Shown piece by piece: positions 12,901 through 24,900 of a DNA stretch of 64,000 bases. The translations under genes and the position numbers were made by a program. The DNA is from Calliopum simillimum (lineage: Eukaryota > Arthropoda > Insecta > Diptera > Lauxaniidae), in contig OX638368.1 of the NCBI GenBank assembly GCA_951812925.1, forward strand, positions 66,240,569-66,304,568, given 5' to 3'. The notes under the pieces are model-generated. The model ran no database searches and had not been told where the DNA came from. It worked only from the letters and a program-made list of their open reading frames with translations. Positions within the stretch are counted from its first letter, which is position 1; each line of letters starts with the position of its first letter.

Positions 12901-15900
12901 CTGTAACAAAACCAGCTTTTAGAAACGCAGTCATTTTTAAGCGCTGGCTCCTAGACTATAATCTTAAAAAGCTATTGATGGCACTATCGATGGCTTATGA
13001 CAGAATATCGATAGTCATTATTTACATCAGTTTTTCATATTAGAATTGAGGCGCTGCGAACAATAACGCTATACTCTTTGCCGCAAAATAATTTGACCCG
13101 GCCTAATGTATATAGTGTTCGAAGAGTAGCGTGCAAGAAGGGCGTAGTGCGACTTGGGGCAGGAGGAAAAACGGTTTTTACTCAAAACCAAGGTGCCTAA
13201 CGAAAAAGTGTATATGGCAAAAAATGCTTAGAATTGTCCAAAGAATACTTGTGAATTTGTTCAGAGTTTTTTGGAACATTTTATAATGGCTCTCCACAGT
13301 AAATGAACTCTTATACTCTTATACTACATGTAATCTCTCATTAATATGTAAGGTATGTTAAGATCATGATCTTATTATTAACACATAAAGGTGTAATTAC
13401 ATTATATGGCGACCGTGACACTTCGAGAAAAATAATAAAACAACCTGTGTAGAAAAAATTACTGCAAAAAAAAAATTAAGAATCATAAAAATCGATTTAA
13501 ATGACGCAAAAAAAAAAAAAAAAAAAAGACATACAGTTATATAAAAGTTCAATAATCATGTGCTAAAAAAAAACAATTGGAAAAACATTTTACAAAATTA
13601 CAGCATATCAACATTTGTATGTTAAAATATATGCACATACAATGCTTAAATATGTTATCACATTTCAACGAAAATTACATTACAACAAAAATTACATTAA
13701 AAGAACTATGCCGATATCAGCGAAAATGAATGAAGAAAAATACCACATGGTTTTGAATGCAGATGGTAAGGAGTACGGTAGAATCAGCGAGAAAGTTATT
13801 AAATTCAACTTTTCCAGTAATTCCTGAGCAGCGAGTATATTAAGTAACATATATTATTGAAATTTTTATAATAACATGTATTTTAGATTCTTTCCTCAAT
13901 GTCACTATTTGATTATGCTAAATTTAAGGATTTAAAAACAGAGTTTGTAAAAGTAACAAAAAGATTATTGCAGAACCGTCCACTTTCTACAAACAAAGAT
14001 AAAGTTAGGGAATATATTGATTTGCTTATTAAAACTTATAACGCTGTTCTGTCGTATATAAACTCAAATTTTGACGAAATATCAAATGATGAAAAAGGTT
14101 CAATATCAAAAACAATATTACATTGTAGAGGGCTTTTGGACAAATGTTTCAAAAAATTAGATTGTAAAGTTAGAATTCCTTATGACGTACATAATTTTGT
14201 ACTAGTTGACAAAGACGTTTTGACTGATAGTGAATCAGACTTTGAATCAGATTTTAAATCAGATGAAATTTCTATTGAACGTAGTAATTCATTGCCAAAT
14301 ATTAAAAATACATTAGATGTTGTTGATGCTACAAATTTAGCAGCTACTAGTACACCAAATATTTCCATAATTTTTCATAATATCATTAAATTAGAAGACA
14401 ATATGGCTACAATTGATCAAAAGAAAACATTTATCAGCATGTGTGCGTCGATAATGCGAGAAAATTATAATGGAGATCCGCTTATTTTAGAGTCATTTAT
14501 TGATAAAATTACCCTTATTGAAGAGCTCTCTGATGCAAATTTGACAGCCACTTTTATATCTTTTTTAAAATCAAAACTTGAAGGAAAGGCTCGGGAAGCC
14601 TTACCCGCAAATGTATCCACAGTTAACGACATAAAAGTCGCATTGCGTAATAGAATAAAACATGACAATTCTAAAGTGGTGGCTGGCAAAATTGCATCTT
14701 TGCAGATCAGAAATAATAACTACGCGGATTCTGCTAAACAAATGGAGGAATTGTCTGATTCTCTCGAGAGATCTTTAATTTCAGAGGGAATGACCCAAGG
14801 TAAAGCTCATGAAATGGCCGTTGAGCAAACCATCAGTACTTGTCGCATGAATGCGAAATCAGACTTAGTGAAGTCGATATTGGCATCAACTGCGTTCGTA
14901 GATCCGAAAGATGTAGTAGCAAAGCTAATTGTAGAACAGACAAGCGAGATCAAGGAACGTCAGGTGCTTGCTTTTCGTGAAACGGCAAGTAGCTCACATA
15001 ATAATTATCGTCGAAATTTTAATCAAAATGGTAATACTTCAGGGCATAATTTTCAAGGTTATAGAAACCGCAATAACTCCAATAATTATAGTAATAATTA
15101 TCGTGGCAACCGACGTCGCAACAACGCAAATTTCAGAAATAATAATCGTAATAATGCCAATCAAAGCAATGCTAATAATAGAGGAGCCAGCATTCACACT
15201 TTAAACGCGACAGCCCCTCAGCAAAGGCCGCTGGGGGAAGAACAGGCCAATTAATCCATAACAACTTCTTTAAATCTATATACAGCTTAAATATAAATTA
15301 TGCTGACTTCATTGAATTTAACTGTGTAGATGCAAATGAACAGTGCACTTTTCTTGTTGATACTCAAGCTGACGTATCTTTGATTAAATTTTCTTGTTTG
15401 CATAATGCTGCCAAAATTAATATAAATACAAGTATCAAAATAAACTTAGCTGGTATATCACCAAATACTACTTCAACTCTAGGTGCTCTAGATACGAAAT
15501 TATCTGTATCCAATTTTTTAATTCCACAAGTTTTGCATATTGTCGATGATGATTTTAATATTCCATGCGATGATATTCTTGGGAAAGATTTTTTAAAGGC
15601 AAATAAGTGCGTCATTAGTTATGAAACTAATACTATTTCTTTTTGCTTTCATAACAAATTTTTAAACTTTCCAATTTTACATGGCACAAGCGCCCAAACT
15701 TGTATTATTCCACCCAGAAGTGAAGTTTTTAGACAATTTAACTTAGGAAAATGTTCGCAACCCGTATTTGTTGACTCTGAAGAAATTTGTAGCGGTGTAT
15801 TTATAGCAAAATGTATTGTCAATACGGATAAACCCATTTTGCGTGTAATCAATACGACAAATGAAGTCAAATGTATTACAACTTCCAATATTAAATCGGA

Positions 15901-18900
15901 AAGTTTGCATAACTATTATATCTATACAGTTGACAATGTTAATAAAGACGACCAAAGAAAAAATGAGTTGACTAAAGTACTTGAGAAACAAATGCCTAGA
16001 TACGGTACCACTAAATTAATGGATTTATGTCAAGAATATGCTGATATTTTTGCTCTTAAAGATGATAAAATGTCAATTAACAATTTTTACGAACAAAGAC
16101 TTCGATTAATTGATAATTCACCGGTATATATTAAAAATTACCGTTTGCCCTATGCACATAGAGACGAAATAAGCAAACAAGTTGATAATTTGCTACGTCA
16201 TGATTTAATAGAACCCAGTTGTTCAAATTTTAACAGTCCATTGATTTTGGTTCCAAAGAAGAGTGCAGAAAATACAAAGTCGTATCGTATGTGTATGGAT
16301 TTCAGAGCCGTTAATAAGAAATTAGTAGCAGATAAATTTCCCCTACCGCGAGTTGACGACATTTTAGATAATCTTGGTAGAGCGAAGTTCTTTTCGACAC
16401 TTGATCTATTTTCAGGGTTTCATCAGATTCCGCTGCATGTAGATTCGCGGGATATTACGTCGTTTAGTACTGACCGTGGAGCTTTTAGATGGAAGGTTTT
16501 ACCTTTCGGACTAAACGTCGCTCCAAATTCTTTTTCACGAATGATGTCAATAGCATTTGCAGGGCTTTCGCCAAACCAAGCATTTCTTTATGTCGATGAT
16601 TTAATTGTCATTGGTTGCAGTGAATCACATCACTTGCACAATTTGTCTAGCGTATTTCAAATTTGTAGGGAGTTTAACTTAAAGCTTAATCCTAGTAAAT
16701 GTAATTTTTTTCGGCCAGAGGTTACATTTCTTGGCCACAAATGCACTGTAAATGGATTATCTCCAGATGAGTCAAAAATCATTGGTATTAAAAAATATGA
16801 AACACCAAGCGATAAAGATGCAGCCAAGCGTTTTGTTGCATTCGCTAACTATTACCGCAGGTTTATACCAAACTTTGCTTCTTTGGCTGCACCGTTAAAT
16901 CGATTGAGTCGCAAAAGCGTTCATTTCGTATGGGATGAAAGTTGCCAACAAGCATTTGAAGCTTTAAAAATAGCTTTAGTATCACCTACGCTATTACAAT
17001 TTCCTAATTTTAAAGAGAAATTCATAATAACAGTTGATGCATCGAAGATAGGCTGCGGTGCAATATTAAGTCAAAACTATACAGGTTCTGATTTGCCCAT
17101 TTGTTTTGCATCAAAAGCTTTTAATAAAGCAGAACAGAAAAAACCTGTAATAGAGCTAGAATTGTTAGCAATTCACTTTGCTATCAAACATTTCCGACCA
17201 TATGTTTATGGTACTGAATTCATTGTCAGATCGGACCACCGACCATTGGTGTATTTATTTAACATGAAGGATCCATCTTCGAAACTTTCGAGAATAAGAC
17301 TAGAGCTATCCGAATATAATTTTACGATAGAATACATAAAGGGTAAAACTAATGTTGCTGCTGACGCTCTCTCGCGTATTTCGATTGACGAATTGAAAAG
17401 CGCAAGTACCAATATCCTTGCTGTGACAACACGCGCGATGTCTAGGCATGGGAAAGTTGAACAAATAGCAAAACCCTTAAGTTTCAGTAGTAGCGATAAA
17501 ATTTCTGTTTACGACAAATTCTCACATGAATTCAATACAAAAGTATCGAAAATAAGATCAAATATTTCAGAATCTTCAATATGTCTAAATGTGCACAATA
17601 AGTTTAAAAAACTATTTTCTATTAGTTTTGTGATTGCCAACGACTCTCGATGATATGCTTTTGAGGCTACAATTGGAAGCCGTCAGTCACAAAATCAATG
17701 TAGTAGAATGGCCTAAAGATGATAAATTTTTCACATATTTTACATTACAGCAACTAAAAGATCATGGAAACCAAGTTTTGACTAAATTAGAAATAATATT
17801 AACAGATCCAATTGAAACAATATTTGGAAATGACAAAAAACTAAAGCTCATGACGATTTACCATAATGACCCTATTACAGGCGGTCATTGCGGAATCAAG
17901 AAGCTTTATGCAAAGATAAGAACAAAATATTATTGGAAAGTTATGTCCAGGGATATATCTGCTTTTGTTCAAAATTGCGAAAAGTGTAGTAAAACCGGGA
18001 AACAAGGAAGAGTTAGTTTTTACTCCTACGCCCAATAAACCTTTCGATGTAGTCGTAATAGATACCATTGGTCCATTGCCAGAATCAAATTTTGGAAATA
18101 AGTATGCACTAACACTTATGTGTGATTTATCTAAATATTTGGTTACAACGGCTTTGCCAGATAAAAGTGATAAAACTGTAGCAACAGCAATTTTTGAAAA
18201 CTTTATTTTGGTATATCGTACCATGAAGTCCATAAAATCTGATTTAGGTTCTGAGTTCAAAAATGAAATTTTTAAAGAATTAACAAAAATCTTAAAAATA
18301 GATCATAAATTTTCAACTGCATACCATCATGAAACTATAGCGACTGTTGAACGGAATCACAGGGTTTTCAATGAATATTTACGTGGTTATATTGACGAAA
18401 CTCTTTCTGATTGGGATACATACCTAAAATATTTTACTTTCTTTCACAACGCTACAGCAAATACAGCTTTTGACATGAAATTTACACCTTATGAGTTAGT
18501 GTTTGGCAAAAAGGCAACACTTCCATGCGAAGTGCAAAATGGGAAAATCGATCCTCTATACAATGTAGAAAATTACGCTAAGGAAGCTAAATATCGTTTG
18601 CAAAAAACACATACTTTAGCTAAAAACTTGATTGACAAGCATAAATTACGGAATAAACATATATATGACCAAAACGCTAATCCATTAACAATACGAATAA
18701 ATGAAAAAATTTTAGTTCAAAAGCAACCATACAATAAACATCAAAACATTTATGAAGGACCATTTACAGTAAAAAGTATCGATGGAGTAAACGTTACTTT
18801 TTACGATAATATAACGAAGAAAACAAAAACAGTTCACAAGAATCGGATAAGAAAAATGTAACAAAATTTTATACTTTTTCATCTATGTATATAAAAATTG

Positions 18901-21900
18901 TTATTAATATTTTACATCCTATTTCATAAGAACCATGTACATATTTCATATTATTAGAAACAAAAACATTTATAATTATTTGAATTCCCCAGTAAAATCT
19001 TCGTTTACATGTAATCGGTCGAGTAATCTAAAAAATTGTTTTCATCGATTACTTTCTGGGTTACATAAGGCATTATTTTAACACATGCATGTCATTGGGC
19101 GTAATCGATTACCCTAATAAAACACTCGCTTACATGTAATCGATCAAGTAATCGCAAAAATTATTTGTATCGATTACTTTCTGGGTTACAAAGGCATTAT
19201 TTTAGCATACGCATTTCATTGGGCGGAATCGATTACCCCAACAAAACATTCGATTACATGTAATCGATCGAGTAATCTAAAAAATTATTTGTGTCGATTA
19301 CTTTCTGGGTTACTTTTGCGTTACATAAGTACTAAATGAATGTAGTAGGACGTTATAGAAATATTTTGGGTTCTGTTTAGGCCAAAAGTTCATCAGAGGA
19401 AACATTATCTGAAAAATTATCTGTTTTACTATTTATTTATTTTGAAATATTAGCAAATGTTCACGTCAAAATGAATTAAAAGTCAAAAATCCTGAGTAAA
19501 AAACTTTCGAAATTTATGTTCTCACATTACCCATTGCATTACATGTAATTGAAAAAGTATTTCATTATTTATTGCATTACATGTAATATTTAAATGTTTT
19601 AATATTCAAGTAATGCGTTAGGTAATCAATTATCGTATAAGGGGCTACAAATTTATTAAAAAATTTTATTGGGTCATTATAATTATTTGTACATAAATAA
19701 GTTATACAAAAACATCCATGAAAATTTGTTTGTATATCATATTAAAACATTATTGAATTAAATACTTATTAGACGACATAATGTAAAAAACCATTTCCTT
19801 AGACCAAAATATTGTCACAAATAAACGAATTTAATAAATGGTAGGGTAAGCGTGAATTAAAATAAAAGGAATTCGTTTATTAATGTTATTTGCTTTCATA
19901 AAGTTTTTCTTTAAAAAAGGGAGGTATAATGGCTCTCCACAGTAAATGAACTCTTATACTCTTATACTACATGTAATCTCTCATTAATATGTAAGGTATG
20001 TTAAGATCATGATCTTATTATTAAGGTAGCTTGTAAGAAAGAAGAGAATAAACAAATCAGTGTCGACTGATCGATTAAACATAACACATAAAGGTGTAAT
20101 TACATTATAATTTCATAATTTTTAAAAATATTTTTATTTACACGCATTCTTTGGACAATTCTAAGCATTTTTTGCCTTATACACTTTTTTCGGCAGGCAC
20201 CTTGGACTTGAGAAAAAATTAAAATTATTTACCAGGTGCAAATTTATGCATGCATTTTATAAAATTAAAATTTTAAGGAAATAAAGAAAAACGCACATTT
20301 GTAAATGGTAGAGGTTATTTTTTTTGTTCATTCCCCTCATTTAAAAAAAAAATCATTGAAATCGGAGCAGTTTTGCCTAATGCTAACGTTACTCCAGCGA
20401 GCGATAGTCAAATGGATTAATGCAATAACGCCCTATAATTTAAATTTTCCTTCTTCGATAATTCTGTCAATATGCGTTAGTATTATGTTTTAGCGGCAAT
20501 CATTTACTCATTCTGTTAGTGTTAATTGAATAAATTTGTCTCCCAAGGATTAAATGATGGTTTGCTCCTTGTACAGCATTTAGAAACTTTAAATTGAGTT
20601 GTCTAGAAATGCCATTCTTCGACTTACTTTTGATAATATCGAATAAACACAAATTGTTTCAGTATCATTGTCATTTCTTCAAATGCGTTTGATTTTGACA
20701 ACTTGACAACATTGTTTGTTTACAAATTTGTAACTTAGGTTAAACTAGTAAGGGTGTAAACTTTGGCCTCGCCAAACATTAAATAACCTACACTGCAGTA
20801 TTTTTAAAATTTTGCTTATATGGGAGGTGCGACGCCCCCTTGGCCGATTTCACCCAGTTTTTTTTTTTGAGAGCTTGCATTTATAGTCCTTAGTGTCTGA
20901 GTAAAATTTAGTTCTATGATCCCAAAAAACACTTTCAGTATAGCGCTTTGAAGCATTTGCTTATATGGAGATGCCACGCCCTCTTTTCCGAACTCACACA
21001 TTTTTTTTTTTCAGAGTTTTCGCTTACAATTCGTAGCATTTATGTGTATTTTGGTTGCATTGTCGTGAAAAATACTCCTAAGCTCACCCATTTTTTTTTT
21101 TTTTTCAGAGTTTTCGCTTACAGTTCGTAGCATTTATGTGTATTTTGGTTGCATTGTCGTGAAAAATACTCCTAAAGTTGCATTTTGAATATATTTTGTG
21201 TACGGGTGGTAGGCGTGTCTGTTGACCGATTTCCCTCATTTTCAATACCACGAGCTAACTTTGACGACGGAGGCAGTGTACCAAATTTCATTGAATTATC
21301 TTGATCAGTTTTCCCAGAAAATGTATTTCCACGCACACCCAGCCAGCCATACAGACGGATATGGCTATATCGACTTAGGAGGTGATTTTGATCAAAAATA
21401 TATACACTTTTCTATATCTGCCACGCCTCCTTCTCTGCGTTACAAACGGAAGGACAAAGTGAATATACCCTGGTTGTAGGGTATAAAAAGGTAATGTAGT
21501 TGTTAATGCCTGATCGGAAATAACGCACGCTTGTCAGTTTTATCAGATGTAGTCGAAGTCAACATCGGACTGCCGCATGTTTCTTTTTTGGCTCCGGTAC
21601 TGTTTAATTTATATATTAATGATGTTCCATCAGTATTAAAATTTTGTAAAATAAAACTTTTTGCAGATGACGCTTTGCTTATGATAAGCGCTAAAAATTT
21701 AGATGAACTGAAAGTTAAAATGCAATTGGATTTAGATACTTTATATAACTGGCTAGTCGCCAATAAACTTAAACAATAAGCTTAATATTGATAAAACGAA
21801 ATACATGGTTATATCCAGAAGAATTAATATAAATACAATGAGCCTTTAAATTAACGATACAGAAATTGAAAAGATTAAATACCTTGGCATTCAGCAAACT

Positions 21901-24900
21901 AAAGTTTGATGACCACATTATACTCTTAATAAAGTGGCAAAAAAGTTATAGTTTTTGAAAAGATCTTGCAAACTCTTAAATAGAAACTTTAAAAAAAATG
22001 GGTATCGAATTAGCGGTTTTTTTTATAATATCAGATCACTCTTACAAGGGGCAGAAGGTTTTTGAATCGAAAAATCATGTTGTTGACTCAAAAATCGGCA
22101 ATGTCGGGAGTCACTTTTCACCATATTTCACGGTCGGTGCAATCCTAGAATAGGCGTATTTTCGCGAATTTTCGGTGGAATTCGGGCTGAATCATAAGGG
22201 AAAAGCCCAAAGTAAACAATTCGGCCGCGAATCAGTCTATAATATATCCAACACCTAGTTTGCTAGCCACAGTAATTTTCATAAGAGTAGGGGTAAGTTG
22301 GCGGCCTGCGGCTGAAAACAATCTCTTTCTAAACGGGAATTGAGAAAAGTGGCAGTGTTAGCTACGGAAAATCCATTTTGGTCTTCACAAAAGATTAAAG
22401 GAAGGCTGAACCTCACCGTAGACTCTTCCACAATAATAAAGAAGCTTATTGAAGCCAAGCTCTATGGCAGAAGTCCCAGGAAAGTGCCACTTCTTCAGCC
22501 AAGACATGTCCAGGCTAGAATAAAAATTTTAGAAAGAGCATATTAATTGGCCAACTTCAAAAAAGCGGAACGTGTTATGGTCGGATGAGACGAAACTGGT
22601 ATTGTTCGGCTCTAGAGGACGGAGACAATATGTTCGAAGGCCACCTGGAGTTCAATTTGACCCAAGATATGTTGTAAGAACCGTGAAGAATGGCGGCGCA
22701 AAAATTAATGTTTGGGGCTGCTTTTCGTACTGTGGTACAGCCCCTGTTTTTTGGATAAAGGACAATATGGATGCACCTTTATATGTGGAAATATTAGAGT
22801 CTACTATGCTGCCCTACGCTGAATGGGAAATGCCGCTGAATTGGGTGTATCAGCAAGACAACGACCCAAAACAAACCAGCAGATTAGCAAAAATTTTTTT
22901 TGTTTCAAATAAAGTTGAGGTCATGAGCTGGCCAGCACAGTCTCCTGACCTAAACCCAATCGAGAACCTTTGGGCCGATGTTAAGGAAGCAGTGGGCAAA
23001 CAAAATCCCAAAAATGTGACAGAGTTGTGGGATACGGTGCATTTAGCATGGAAAGCCATTCCTGTTGAGAAATGTCAATATCTGGTTGATTCTATGCCTC
23101 GAAGGTGCGCAGCTGTACTAGCCAACAAGGGCCATTCAACCAAATATTAACCATTTAACTTTTGTTTCTTTAATTTGTGGCGTTTGACAGTGCTTTCGAT
23201 CAAAATTGTAGAGCGCTGCTATTATTTTTCACAAGTAAATTTGGTCGTTTCGTGAGTTTTTGCGTTCTTTAAGGAGCACGAAGCCCAATGTTATGGATAT
23301 GAGCATTAGTTTCTATTCATTAGACATAAAGCAATTAAATGAATTTGAAAAATTAAACGCATTTGTTTTAATTAACATGTTTTTTTAATACAAAGATTTC
23401 GTTACATAGCACTGCTATTATATCGCACACAGCTGTATATCAAAATTTTGATATACATATATCCATTTTATATGAAGCCATATTATTATTTTATTGTATG
23501 TATTATTTATGTATACTATTTGCATATACATAAACATAATGAATTGTCAATTACTTTCTTTGTTAAAAATAATAGAATAAACACAAAAAAAAACTTACTC
23601 TTTCGTAACGAAATTTTTCTGACACCATTAGTGCCGGCAGAAGTGTTGCCATTAATGGATTAGAACTTACTATTAGGGAGTATGTTTTAACTCTACTCCA
23701 ACGCCATCTACATTTGGGAAGTAGAAATATAGGAACAAACACCAAAAATTACGTAATAATGTAAAATTTGTAAGCCAATATTGTATTGATATGTATCATA
23801 AAAAATCATTTGATATATATCATGATACATATCCTCGAACCCTGTTTGGTCGCTTCATTTAATTTAAATTGTTTTTTTATTTTTGTGTATCTATTGAGTG
23901 AATTTTCGATTTTTATTTTGACCAAAAAAAATCGACTTTTCTCATATATTTTGTTCCATTACATTTAAACCACTAATCCGCTTGGAATATAATGTAAAAG
24001 GCGTTTAAAGGTGATTAAATTACCTTTTTGTTTAGTATCTAGTGTGACCAAATCAGACGCTTATGTCTTGAGACATGATTTAACATGTGAACCCACCTTT
24101 AAAAAAAAAAAAAGAAAAAAAGTTTCAAAAATTCGTATCTCGAAAACCTATCCATAAAAAATTTTCTTTTTGTTATTTTTGAGTTAAGGCGATCAAAGTA
24201 CATCAGAAAAAAATAGTGAAGTTTCTTGTACATTTTCTTTTAAATTTTTAGTAAACTAGTGTAATTAGCAATTTATATAAAAATAAACTATTAGTGGTAT
24301 TCACGAAGTAGAGCCGCTGGTATGGCAGATGAGCTAAATAGCACAGTGTAAGATAAGTAAGTGAACGATTGCGTCGCATCATTGCTTAAGAGCTACGAAA
24401 TCAGCTGGTTTTAGCTTTGAAAAAAAAAAAAAAAAACTAGTAAGGGTGTTACCTTTGGCCTGGCCAAACATTAAATACCCTACACAGCAGTATTTTAAAA
24501 GTTTTGCTTACATGGGAGGTGCCATGCCCTCTTGTCCAAATTCACCCAGTTTTTTCTCAGAGTTTAAACTTATAGTTTTTAGCATTTGAGTGAAATTTGG
24601 TTGGATTATCTCAAAAAATGTTTTCAGTATAGCGTTTTGAACCTTTTGCTTATATGGGAGGTGCCACGCCCTCCTGTCCAAATTCACCCAGTTTTTTCTC
24701 AGAGTTTAAACTTATAGTTTTTAGCATTTGAGTGAAATTTGGTTGGATTATCTCAAAAAATGTTTTCAGTATAGCGTTTTGAACCTTTTGCTTATGTGGG
24801 AGGTGCCACGCCCTCTTGTCCAAATTCACCCAGTTTTTTCTCAGAGTTTAAACTTATAGTTTTTAGCATTTGAGTGAAATTTGGTTGGATTATCTCAAAA

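Larger units (their letters stand above)
9032..12955. repeat. 3.9 kb cluster of nested palindromes (fold-back complex)
   Basis: Outer arms at 9032-9245 and about 12745-12955 are inverted copies (AAAGCTGGTTTTGTTACAGT against ACTGTAACAAAACCAGCTTT). Inside lie two long palindromes, 9283-10686 and 10827-12460, and a shorter one at about 12455-12840. Parts of the outer arm recur between them (GTCGGTCAGTCAATCGAACT near 10790; GTCATGATTTCGAT near 12475). Several small ORFs inside merely read the repeats. The architecture resembles Foldback-type elements, but no transposase is present. Confidence 0.8.
13287..20104 (+). mobile_element. Ty3/gypsy LTR retrotransposon, decayed
   Basis: The element has two LTRs (13287-13401 and 19930-20104), a primer binding site TGGCGACCGTGACA right after the left LTR, gag, pol with protease, reverse transcriptase, RNase H and integrase, and a polypurine tract AAAAAAGGGAGG before the right LTR. 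TG...CA ends and flanking TTATAA on both sides fit a short target duplication. The PBS type and Gag resemble the mdg1/412 lineage (inference). No env-like ORF follows integrase. pol is broken by two frameshifts, so this copy is not autonomous. Confidence 0.85.

Noticed and set aside
18862..19929. Search for an env gene after gypsy integrase
   Set aside because: Only stop-rich sequence and the 123-bp tandem repeats are present; no ORF or membrane-type protein.
23786..23968. 60-aa hydrophobic ORF as a small membrane protein
   Set aside because: The composition follows the AT-rich DNA (Ile/Phe/Leu from T runs); no start context or conservation cue.
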